Assembly: GCF_009862265.1 (NCBI RefSeq)
Contig: NZ_WWGX01000095.1
Span: 1-64,000 of the forward strand
Reading direction: 5' to 3'
Source of the DNA: Streptomyces sp. SID8352
GTDB taxonomy: Bacteria > Actinomycetota > Actinomycetes > Streptomycetales > Streptomycetaceae
DNA: 64,000 nucleotides
Under the pieces are notes generated by a model. The model ran no database searches, was not told the origin of the DNA, and saw only the letters and a program-made list of their open reading frames with translations. The translations under genes were made by a program, and so were the position numbers. Of this stretch, positions 17,461-25,081 are shown piece by piece (position 1 is the stretch's first letter; every line of letters starts with the position of its first letter).

Positions 17461-18348
17461 CTACTCCCCCGTGATCGTCCCGAAGTCCGTGCCCGAGCCC
17501 AGGATCAGGCCCGCACCGAGGAGGATCATCGTGGCCGGGACCATGAACGTCGTGATCATCATCGTGGCCTTGGGCACCGCGCGGGCCGCCTTGCGGCGGG
17601 CGTTCTGCGCGTCCGTGCGGCGCATGTCACGGGCCAGGGACACCAGCGTGTCGACGATGGGGGCGCCCAGCTCCTCGCCCTGCTGGAGCGCCGTGACGAA
17701 CATGGCGACCTGCTCGGAGTCGTTGCGGCGGCGCAGCTCGGCGAAGGCCTGGCGGCGGCTCATGCCGAGGTCCATCTGGCGCAGGGTGATGCGCAGTTCG
17801 TCCGCCCAGGGCCCCTCGTAGCGGGTGGACACCCGTTCCAGCGCCTGGCGGAAGCCGAGCCCGGCGCCGACCACGACGGCCAGCACGTCGAGGAAGTCGG
17901 GGAGGGTCCGCTCGATGACGTCCTTGCGGACGCGGATGGCCGACCAGATGCCCACCTCCGTCCAGAACGCGCCGAAGGCCAGCAGCAGGAGGGCGACCAC
18001 GTACTGGCCGCGCAGCAGGAAGACCAGGAAGCCGATCCCGCCGAGGAAGCCGTAGACGGCGCGGCGGGCGGCGTAGCGGTCGATGGTGAGGCCGCCGGGG
18101 TTGCCGGCCAGGTCGATGCGGCGGCGGTAGCGGGCGACCCGGGCCGGACCCATCAGCCGCAGCACGGCGGGCGCGTAGCGCATGCCCATGCGGTCGATGA
18201 CGGAGCCGACGGCACCGGTGCGGGTGGCGCCGACCTCCAGGGCCAGGGCGAGGTCGTCCGGGAGTTTCGCGTCGGCGCGGTACATGCGGACGCCCGCGAA
18301 GGCGCCCCAGACGGCCAGCCCCATCAGCAGGGCGAGCAGGTACGCCAT
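17461..18348 (-). CDS. TadC-like type II secretion F-domain protein
   Basis: A 295-aa inner-membrane platform protein. Membrane helices lie at the N terminus and near residues 95-130 and 265-290, and the T2SSF domain is about 150-275, with TLPDFLDVLAVVVGAGLGFRQAL and GEELGAPIVDTL. It pairs with TadB to form the membrane base on which the CpaF ATPase drives pilus assembly. It lies 11 bases after tadB and is the last gene of the core assembly operon before a 470-base gap. Confidence 0.92.
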   Translation of the reverse strand: MAYLLALLMGLAVWGAFAGVRMYRADAKLPDDLALALEVGATRTGAVGSVIDRMGMRYAPAVLRLMGPARVARYRRRIDLAGNPGGLTIDRYAARRAVYGFLGGIGFLVFLLRGQYVVALLLLAFGAFWTEVGIWSAIRVRKDVIERTLPDFLDVLAVVVGAGLGFRQALERVSTRYEGPWADELRITLRQMDLGMSRRQAFAELRRRNDSEQVAMFVTALQQGEELGAPIVDTLVSLARDMRRTDAQNARRKAARAVPKATMMITTFMVPATMILLGAGLILGSGTDFGTITGE

Positions 18349-18359
18349 GGTGTCTCCCC

Positions 18360-19304
18360 TCAGACGTCGATGCGGGACAGGCGGCGGATCAGGACGAAGC
18401 CGACGGCGTAGAGCCCGAAGGCGATGACGACGGCGGCCTGCCCGGCCGCCGAACCCGTCATGCGCTCCAGGGCCCCGTCCTTCACCCCGTTCATCAGGAG
18501 CAACGAGCCGACCCCCAGGACGGGGACGGCGTAGGACGTCATCGTCACCTGGGAGAGCTGGGTGCGGATCTCGCGCCGGGTCTCCTTGCGCTCCTCCAGC
18601 GTCTCCGTGAGGTTGCGCAGCGCGCCCACGACCTGGCCGCCCGCCCGGTTGGACAGGACGAGGGTGGTGACGAGGACGACGAGTTCACGGGAGGGGAGGC
18701 GGTCGGCGAGTTCACCGAGGGCGTCGTCCAGGGAGGCGCCGACGGCCAGTTGGGAGGCGACCTTGCCCAGTTCCTCGGCGGCCGGGGCCTCCAGCTCCTC
18801 CGCCGCCATGCCGATGGCGGTGCGCAGGGCGAGGCCCGCCTGGGTGGCGTTGGCGAGGATGCGGGCCAGTTCGGGAAGCTGGTTGATGAACTTCTCGATG
18901 CGCTTCTGGCGCTGCCAGTTGAGGAACTGGAGGGCGGCCCAGATGCCGAGGAGTCCGGCGATGGGGCCGAAGAAGGGGGCGAGGGCGGCCTGCCCCACCA
19001 GCCACAGGCCGGTGACGGCGGCGAGCATCCAGACGGTGAACTCGCCGGGGGTGATGTCGAGTCCGGTCGCCGCGAGCCGCCGTTCGAGCCGTCGTCCGGA
19101 CCGGGTGCGGCGCAGCCGGCGGTCCAGGGCGCGGAAGCGGCGCCGCCGCCCGCCCCCGGCGACCTGCCCGGTGGCGGAGAGGCGGTCGACCAGCGCGGCG
19201 CGCCGGGCCCGGCCGGAGGCGTGGACGTGCAGCCCGACGACGCCGAGGAGGCAGGCGAGCAGAGTGACGCCGGTGGTGAGGCCGACGAGGGTGTCCAGTT
19301 CCAT
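18360..19304 (-). CDS. TadB-like type II secretion F-domain protein
   Basis: A 314-aa membrane protein. An N-terminal helix (GVTLLACLLGVVGLHV) precedes a basic arginine-rich cytoplasmic stretch. Two central helices lie at about 92-130, the T2SSF domain at about 140-270 (ELARILANATQAGLALRTAI, NRAGGQVVGAL), and two C-terminal helices follow. It is the partner of TadC in the Tad/Flp platform. The spacing to cpaF is about 9 bases, consistent with one operon. Confidence 0.92.
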   Translation of the reverse strand: MELDTLVGLTTGVTLLACLLGVVGLHVHASGRARRAALVDRLSATGQVAGGGRRRRFRALDRRLRRTRSGRRLERRLAATGLDITPGEFTVWMLAAVTGLWLVGQAALAPFFGPIAGLLGIWAALQFLNWQRQKRIEKFINQLPELARILANATQAGLALRTAIGMAAEELEAPAAEELGKVASQLAVGASLDDALGELADRLPSRELVVLVTTLVLSNRAGGQVVGALRNLTETLEERKETRREIRTQLSQVTMTSYAVPVLGVGSLLLMNGVKDGALERMTGSAAGQAAVVIAFGLYAVGFVLIRRLSRIDV

Positions 19305-19313
19305 CGGCGGTGC

Positions 19314-20651
19314 CTACCTGGCCTCTCTGGTGGCGAGCTGGTCCGGGGTGTGGGCCACTCCGAAGGCCTGCGGGACGGGCTGGCCCGCCATGTGGAGGCG
19401 GTCGGCGGTGCGGCGCGGCAGCGGATGGTGCCGGTAGCCGCCGTGGACGCGGCCGTCGGGGGCCATGGGCCGGGCGTGGAAGCGGGAGACGGTGGTGATC
19501 CGGTACGGCTCGCCGCCGTGGCTGTCGAGGAGGGCGATCTCGGTGACGCGGCGGGCGCCGTCGGCGAAGCGGGTGAGCTGGACGAGGACGTCGAGGCTGC
19601 TGTTGATCTGGTCGTGCAGGGCGGCGAAGGGGATCTCCACGTCGGACATGGAGGCCAGTGTCTGCAGCCGCATCAGAGCGTCCTCGGCACTGTTGGCGTG
19701 GACGGTGGCGAGGGAGCCGTCGTGGCCGGTCGACATGGCCTGGAGCATGTCCAGGGACTCGCCGCCGCGGACCTCGCCGACGACGATGCGGTCGGGGCGC
19801 ATCCGCAGCGAGTTGCGCACCAGGTCGCGGATGGTGACGTGGCCCTTGCCCTCGACGTTGGGCGGCCGGGACTCCAGCCGGATCACATGGGCCTGCTGGA
19901 GCTGGAGTTCGGCGGAGTCCTCGATGGTGATGATGCGCTCGGACTCGGGGATCAGGCCGGACAGGGCGTTGAGCAGGGTGGTCTTCCCGGTGCCGGTGGC
20001 GCCGGAGACGATGATGTTGAAGCGCGCCTGCACCAGCCCGGCCAGCAGGTGGAGCATGTGCTCGTCGAGCGAGCCCAGGCCGATGAGTTCGCGGAGGGTG
20101 AAGGAGCGCGGGAAGCGGCGGATGGTGAGGGTGGCACCGGTCAGGGAGAGCGGCGGGATGATGACGTTGACGCGCTCGCCGGAGGGGAGCCGGGCGTCGA
20201 CCATGGGGTTGGACTCGTCGACGCGGCGGTTGACGGTGGAGACGATACGCTCGATCGTCTGCATGAGCTGGTCGGCCGAGGCGAAGCGCAGCGGGAGCTG
20301 CTCGACCCGGCCGCCGCGCTCGACGAAGATGGCGTCCGGGCCGTTGACCATGATCTCGGTGATGGAGGGGTCCTCCAGCAGCGGTTCCAGGATGCCGAGC
20401 CCGAGCGCCTCGTCGACGACCCGGCGGATGAGCTGGGCGCGTTCGGCGGTGGAGAGGACGGGTCCCTCACGGCTGATGATGTGTCCGAGGACGCGCTCCA
20501 GCCGGGACCGGCGATCGGCCAGGGCGAGGGAGCCCATCTCGGCGAGGTCGATCTCCTCCATGAGCTTGGACCGGTAGGAGGCGACCAGATGTCCGTCGCC
20601 GCCCTGGCCGCCGTGCTCCTCGGGCGTGTGGATGCGCGCGCGCAGGCTCAT
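19314..20651 (-). CDS. cpaF: CpaF/TadA family secretion ATPase
   Basis: A 445-aa hexameric ATPase of the VirB11/CpaF class that powers Flp pilus extension. It has an N-terminal helical domain, then ITEIMVNGPD of the N-terminal ATPase fold. Walker A is GATGTGKTT (about 217-225), the Asp box region IITIEDSAELQL follows, and Walker B/His-box region is PDRIVVGEVRGGE and STGHDGSLATVHANS. The last 50 residues (Arg/His-rich) extend past the usual end. The ATG at 20651 starts MSLRARI. Confidence 0.95.
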   Translation of the reverse strand: MSLRARIHTPEEHGGQGGDGHLVASYRSKLMEEIDLAEMGSLALADRRSRLERVLGHIISREGPVLSTAERAQLIRRVVDEALGLGILEPLLEDPSITEIMVNGPDAIFVERGGRVEQLPLRFASADQLMQTIERIVSTVNRRVDESNPMVDARLPSGERVNVIIPPLSLTGATLTIRRFPRSFTLRELIGLGSLDEHMLHLLAGLVQARFNIIVSGATGTGKTTLLNALSGLIPESERIITIEDSAELQLQQAHVIRLESRPPNVEGKGHVTIRDLVRNSLRMRPDRIVVGEVRGGESLDMLQAMSTGHDGSLATVHANSAEDALMRLQTLASMSDVEIPFAALHDQINSSLDVLVQLTRFADGARRVTEIALLDSHGGEPYRITTVSRFHARPMAPDGRVHGGYRHHPLPRRTADRLHMAGQPVPQAFGVAHTPDQLATREAR

Positions 20652-20690
20652 GCGTCCGGTGCTCCTCGCTCTTGTTCCTCGTGCCCCACG

Positions 20691-21083
20691 TCACTCCCCC
20701 GCCCGGTGGTCCAGGGGCATGGTGGCGGTCCTGCGGGCGGGGCCGAAGTCCCAGCCGGGGACGACGGAGGGGATGGCGACGGTGGCCGTCACGGTGACCT
20801 CGCCGCCGCCCTCGCTCGCCCCGCAGCGGGTGCCGTCGGCCAGCCAGTCGCTGACGGCGGCGGCGCACTCGGCCTGGGCGCCGCGCTGGAGGGAGGCGCC
20901 GCGCGCACCGGCCCGGGCGGCGGTGCCGGCCTGCTGGGCGGTGTAGGCGATGAGGCCGAGCTGTACGGCGGCCAGGGCGACGATGATCAGGACGGGGAGG
21001 AACCCGAGGTACTCCAGGGCTGCCTGGCCCCGGTCGCCCCGGCCCCTCTTCTCCCCCGCGCGGGGGGTGGGGAGGTACGGCAT
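20691..21083 (-). CDS. TadE-like minor pseudopilin
   Basis: A 130-aa protein with a short basic leader, then GQAALEYLGFLPVLIIVALA, the conserved Gly-Gln...Glu-Tyr signature of TadE-type pseudopilins with its single membrane helix. The rest is a small exported domain with two cysteines (CAAAVSD, RCGAS) likely forming a disulfide. I chose the ATG at 21083 since GAGGAGG lies upstream; it sits two bases from the stop of the preceding pseudopilin gene. Confidence 0.87.
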   Translation of the reverse strand: MPYLPTPRAGEKRGRGDRGQAALEYLGFLPVLIIVALAAVQLGLIAYTAQQAGTAARAGARGASLQRGAQAECAAAVSDWLADGTRCGASEGGGEVTVTATVAIPSVVPGWDFGPARRTATMPLDHRAGE

Positions 21084-21084
21084 G

Positions 21085-21723
21085 TCAGTCGTCCACCTCC
21101 TCGACGGCACCGGCGTGCCCCCGGACGGTCAGCGGGCCCCCGGCGCCGGGGAAGAGGACCGGCACCCTCAGCTCGACCCTGGCGGTGACCCGGCCGCCCC
21201 CGGTGGCGCACTTCACGTCCGAGCCGCCCCGCCACGCACTCGGCAGCTTGTCCCGGCCGGCGTCGCCGCAGGCGCCCTCGCGCGCTTCCCGGGAGGCCGC
21301 GGTGCCGGCCCGGACCGCCTCGTCGGCGGCGTTGCCCGCGAGCGTGTAGGTGTACCCGACGAGCACGAGCTGCCAGAGCACGGCCAGGGTCAGCAGGATC
21401 ACGGGCAGCATCCCCACGAACTCCACGGCGACCTGCCCGGCGTCCCGTCCCGGCCGCCGCGCCGAGGCACGGCCGGGGACGGCCGCCGGGGCACGGCCGG
21501 GGACGGTCGCCGGGGCGGCGTCCGGGCCCGCGTGAGGAGCGGTCACCGGGCCGGGCCGGACGCGCCCGGCCCGCCGGGCCCACCGGCCCCGCGCAAGGCG
21601 GCTCCAGGCCCCCGGACCGGACGGGGCGGCCGTCGCGGCCGTCGCGGCGCCCCGGACGGGCGGCGGGGCACCGGTGGCCCGGCGGGAAGCGCCGCCGTCC
21701 TCCCGTCCCCCCGGCCCGCTCAT
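21085..21723 (-). CDS. TadE/TadF-like pseudopilin with long N-terminal extension
   Basis: A 212-aa protein. The first 100 or so residues are Ala/Pro/Arg-rich and low complexity. The TadE-type helix then begins, GQVAVEFVGMLPVILLTLAV, followed by a small exported domain with two cysteines. The ATG at 21723 overlaps the stop of the CpaE-like gene and has AAGGAG upstream, which supports the long form. Such an extension is unusual because the prepilin leader is normally short; an internal start nearer the helix cannot be excluded. Confidence 0.82.
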   Translation of the reverse strand: MSGPGGREDGGASRRATGAPPPVRGAATAATAAPSGPGAWSRLARGRWARRAGRVRPGPVTAPHAGPDAAPATVPGRAPAAVPGRASARRPGRDAGQVAVEFVGMLPVILLTLAVLWQLVLVGYTYTLAGNAADEAVRAGTAASREAREGACGDAGRDKLPSAWRGGSDVKCATGGGRVTARVELRVPVLFPGAGGPLTVRGHAGAVEEVDD

Positions 21724-22991
21724 GTCCGCTTCTCCTTGGTCGCCTTGGTCTCCTTGCGGCCCTCCTTGCGGCGGCGCCGCGCGGCCGGGGCCCGGCCGGG
21801 GGTGCGGTGGCCCGTGGGGGCGCCCCTGGTGAGTCCCAGTTCGGCGGCGAGGGTCCAGAGGGCCTGCTTGACCGTGCCCCGGTTGTCGAGTTCGTGGACG
21901 CGCCCGGCGTCGACCGCGCCCTGGAGTTCCTTGAAGTGGGCGGGGACGGTGGTGTCCGCGACGCCGGTGCCGGTGATCCGCTGGATGAGGGCGGGCTGGA
22001 TCTCCGTCCCGCGCGTGTGGCGGTTGACGACCACGGTGGTCTCCTCGGCCTTGCGGATCTGGAGCCGGTCCCACATCCGCACCGCCCGCTTGGCCCCGCG
22101 CACGGCGAGCACGTCCGGCGTGGTGACCAGCAGCGCCCGGTCCGCGCTCTCCACGGCGGCGGCGCCCGCCCCGCCCATCTGGGCGCCGCAGTCGACGACG
22201 ACCACCTCGTAGCGGGAGCGCAGGGTGGCGACGATCTGGCGGGCGGCGCGGTCGGTGACCTCCTCGCCGCGTTCGCCCTCGCCGGGGGCGAGCAGCAGGG
22301 CGAGCCCGCTGTCGTGCCGGAAGACGGCGTCGGCCAGGACCCGGGGGGAGATGTCGGTGATGGCCGCCAGGTCGGCGACGGAGCGCCGGAACTGCACGTC
22401 GAGGTAGGCGGCGACGTCCCCGGTCTGGAGGTCCATGTCGACCAGGGCCGTGGACCGTCCCGACTCCTGGGCGGCCAGGGCGAGCTGGATGGCGACGAGC
22501 GTGGTGCCGACACCGCCCTTGGCTCCGCTGACCGTGACGACGGTCCCGCCGGCGCCGGGCGGGCCGTCACCGCCGCCGCCGAGGTGCCGCCGGACCCCGG
22601 CCGACCACTGGGCCACCGCGTGGACCCGGGCGGCGAGTTCCTCGTGGACGAGGGGCAGGGTGACCAGGCCGCGGGCGCCGTGGTCCATGGCGGCCTGGAG
22701 GAGCCCGGGCCCGGTGTCGGAGGTGACGAGGACGACGCCGACGGCCGGGAAGCGCAGGGCGACCTCGCGGATCAGCTCCAGCGCCGGGACGGGGCCGATC
22801 CGTTCGTGGACGACGACCACCTCGGGCAGTTCGTCGACGGACTCGGCGGCGAGCCGGGCGAGGGTGTCGACGAGCCGGGTGGAGTCGGCCACCGGGGCGA
22901 CCGGTTCGGCGTCCGGGAGCCGGGCGAGCAGCGCGGAGAGGGACCGCGCCGCGTCCGCGTCCCCGGCCGCCGGGAGGATTCTCGTGGGCAT
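21720..22991 (-). CDS. CpaE-like MinD/ParA ATPase (Tad pilus localisation)
   Basis: A 423-aa protein. An N-terminal receiver-like domain (about 1-130) is followed by a MinD/ParA-type ATPase with deviant Walker A SGAKGGVGTT, switch region ALVDMDLQTGDVAAYLD, and VVVDCGAQM. The last 35 residues are Lys/Arg-rich. CpaE proteins place the Tad machine at specific cell sites. The ATG at 22991 is used; a GTG at 23003 overlapping the cpaB stop is a possible alternative. Its own stop overlaps the next gene. Confidence 0.88.
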   Translation of the reverse strand: MPTRILPAAGDADAARSLSALLARLPDAEPVAPVADSTRLVDTLARLAAESVDELPEVVVVHERIGPVPALELIREVALRFPAVGVVLVTSDTGPGLLQAAMDHGARGLVTLPLVHEELAARVHAVAQWSAGVRRHLGGGGDGPPGAGGTVVTVSGAKGGVGTTLVAIQLALAAQESGRSTALVDMDLQTGDVAAYLDVQFRRSVADLAAITDISPRVLADAVFRHDSGLALLLAPGEGERGEEVTDRAARQIVATLRSRYEVVVVDCGAQMGGAGAAAVESADRALLVTTPDVLAVRGAKRAVRMWDRLQIRKAEETTVVVNRHTRGTEIQPALIQRITGTGVADTTVPAHFKELQGAVDAGRVHELDNRGTVKQALWTLAAELGLTRGAPTGHRTPGRAPAARRRRKEGRKETKATKEKRT

Positions 22992-22999
22992 GCGGCCCG

Positions 23000-23707
23000 T
23001 CACCTGTCCTTCGCGAGTTCGTACGTACGGTCCTTCTCGGGAACCGTGGTGTCGCCGCCGGGCGCCACCAGCGCGAGCCGGACGCGCTTCGCGAACGACT
23101 CGGCGTACGTGAGGCGCTGGGCGTCGAGGGCGGAGAGGGCGAAGGTGATGGGGACCGCGTCGGCGGGCCCCCGTCCGCGGCTGTCCTCGTCGGGGTCGAG
23201 AGCGGTGATCTCGCCGACGTCGAGCACCTGGGCGTTGGTCACGATGATCTTCGACTGGGCGGGGTCGCCCTCCCGCCTGCCCTCGAAGGTGGCGTACACG
23301 TTCACCGAGGAGCCGGGGGTGATCTTGCCGGCCACTCCGGTCGCCGCGTCGATCATGATGGCGACCTCCTGCTGGCCGGGGCGCAGGGCGGGCTGGTCGA
23401 CGATCATGTCGCTCTGCAGCAGTGAGCCCTCGCGCAGCGTCGTCACCGCGATCCTGCCGCGTATCTCGGCGAGGTCGGTGACCGCGTTCCGCGACAGCCA
23501 CCGCTCGGGCATCCGGATCTTCTCGAACTGACCGGCGTTCAGCGCCGTGTAGGGCTTGACATCGGTCTTCAGCCGGTACGCGGTGACCTCGGGGCCCACC
23601 TCGGACCGCACCTCGTCGATCACGGAGAGCACGCCGGCGAAGGCACCGAGGGCGCAGAGGACCGACAGGATCAGCAGGATGACGCCGCGGCGCTGACGGG
23701 AGTTCAT
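23000..23707 (-). CDS. cpaB: CpaB/RcpC-like pilus assembly protein (SAF domain)
   Basis: A 235-aa protein. A membrane helix near residues 8-28 (GVILLILSVLCALGAFAGVL) is followed by an SAF domain (about 45-110: YTALNAGQFEKIRMPERWL, then GRIAVTTLREGSLL) and a C-terminal RcpC/CpaB domain. It is an envelope component of Tad secretion. The ATG at 23707 has GAGG upstream at long spacing. It comes early in the operon, before cpaE. Confidence 0.88.
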   Translation of the reverse strand: MNSRQRRGVILLILSVLCALGAFAGVLSVIDEVRSEVGPEVTAYRLKTDVKPYTALNAGQFEKIRMPERWLSRNAVTDLAEIRGRIAVTTLREGSLLQSDMIVDQPALRPGQQEVAIMIDAATGVAGKITPGSSVNVYATFEGRREGDPAQSKIIVTNAQVLDVGEITALDPDEDSRGRGPADAVPITFALSALDAQRLTYAESFAKRVRLALVAPGGDTTVPEKDRTYELAKDR

Positions 23708-23781
23708 GGGCCGTGCAACCTCATTGGGGGATCGGTCGAGCCGGGACGGAGAACGGGGGACGGTGCCTCGGGGCCGCGGGG

Positions 23782-24666
23782 TCAGCCGGTGAGCGCGCGT
23801 CTCGTCCGGCCGCCGGGCGCGTGCCGTGACGCGGGGCCCGGGTCGTCGGGGGGCGGCGGGGTCGCGGAACAGAACACGCAGCGGTCGCCGATGACGTCGA
23901 TGCCGCACCAGTGGCAGGTGCCGCGCCGTACGGAGGTGACCAGTTGGTAGAGGACGGAGAGGTCGGGCAGGAAGGCGCAGAACTCGGTCATCCGTCCGGT
24001 GCCCCACCAGCGCGGCGAGGTGTCCGGCAGCGGGGTCTCCAGGACCCCCTGGACCTTCCAGGACGGGGCGAGGGTGCCAGTGACCCAGTCGGAGGGGAGC
24101 GGGCCCTCGGCCACCAGCAGGGAGGTGGCGTACTCGGGGCCGGTGAGGGCCGCGCCGGGCCCGACGCGCACCAGTTGCGGCTCGGGGTGGGCGACGACGG
24201 CGAACTGGCTGCCCGGCATCCAGGACTTGGCGTGCGCCTTGAGGCCGACGGGGACGTGGTCGAGCCGGGCGACGGAGCCGAGCAGGGCGCCGGAGTGGAT
24301 GTAGTGGGTGAGCAGGCGGCCCGCGGAGGCGAGGACGCCGGGGCCGAGGTCGCAGGAGGCGAGCTGGCGTAACTGACGGGCCAGGACGGCCAGTCCGAGC
24401 GGTGGCAGGGGCGGACGGAACAGGGCGATCCGGTCGCTCTCCAGCAGCGACCGGACGGTGTGCAGGCGCCGCTCCAGGGCGACGGGCGCGCCGGGCGGGC
24501 AGAGCACGACCAGGTGCCCGTGCTGGTCGACGAGGCCCTGGACCTCCTCCAGGACCGCCTCCAGCGGGCGCTTCCCGGCATCCTGGAGCACGACCGCGGG
24601 CAGCGTCCGTTCGTCCAGTGGCGGCAGTGCCAGGTCGGCACTGGTCACGGCAATCGCAGGTGGCAC
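23782..24666 (-). CDS. Conserved protein with C-terminal zinc ribbon, first gene of Tad operon
   Basis: A 294-aa protein without a recognised family name. Residues 1-240 are an alpha/beta region rich in Leu, Pro and Val. The C terminus has a treble-clef/zinc-ribbon CHWCGIDVIGDRCVFC near residues 257-272, then a basic disordered tail. GTG at 24666 is preceded by GGGGAG. It is the promoter-proximal gene of the minus-strand Tad set, 74 bases before cpaB. A regulatory or assembly-factor role is guesswork. Confidence 0.75.
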   Translation of the reverse strand: MPPAIAVTSADLALPPLDERTLPAVVLQDAGKRPLEAVLEEVQGLVDQHGHLVVLCPPGAPVALERRLHTVRSLLESDRIALFRPPLPPLGLAVLARQLRQLASCDLGPGVLASAGRLLTHYIHSGALLGSVARLDHVPVGLKAHAKSWMPGSQFAVVAHPEPQLVRVGPGAALTGPEYATSLLVAEGPLPSDWVTGTLAPSWKVQGVLETPLPDTSPRWWGTGRMTEFCAFLPDLSVLYQLVTSVRRGTCHWCGIDVIGDRCVFCSATPPPPDDPGPASRHAPGGRTRRALTG

Positions 24667-24968
24667 GCGCGGCTCCCCGTCTCCCCATGCCCGCCGGTCC
24701 ACCGGTGCTGCTCCGGCACACCCGGACGACTTCACTGCGTGACTACGTGAGCACTGTATCCACGCCGCTCTGGCGCGAGAACACCGTTTCTCCAGCAGAA
24801 GAACAACTTGTGATGTACAAGGTGCGTCAAACCGGGACAGGTTGAGCACCGCCGGTCCGCCGCCGCACCGGACCCGGCCGCCGCGCGGTGCGGGTCGCGG
24901 TCCGCCCGCCGACCCGGTCCGGGCACATCCCGCCCGGCTTCCGCCAAGTCCGGGAAAGTTCCGTCATG
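24667..24968. other. Divergent intergenic region upstream of Tad operon and chitinase
   Basis: About 300 bases with no gene. The stretch 24740-24840 is the most AT-rich of the neighbourhood and is the probable promoter of the minus-strand Tad operon. No operator is recognised in it. Confidence 0.45.
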
Positions 24969-25012
24969 TTGGTCCGGACCAACCTCTTGACACTTCAATT
25001 GGTCTGGACCAC
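24969..25012 (+). promoter_or_regulatory. Twin DasR-like (dre) sites and -35 box of the chitinase
   Basis: TTGGTCCGGACCAA (24969-24982, perfect palindrome) and TTGGTCTGGACCAC (24999-25012) match the DasR-responsive element, whose core is TGGTCTAGACCA. They flank TTGACA at 24987-24992. This is the direct-repeat promoter arrangement known from Streptomyces chitinase genes. DasR repression relieved by glucosamine-6-phosphate is established for such genes; here it is inferred from the sites. Confidence 0.88.
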
Positions 25013-25081
25013 CTTGTACGTCAGCGGTGGCCACCGTCCCCATATCTCTCCCCACCAACTCCTTTCCCCCCGGAGGCCTCA

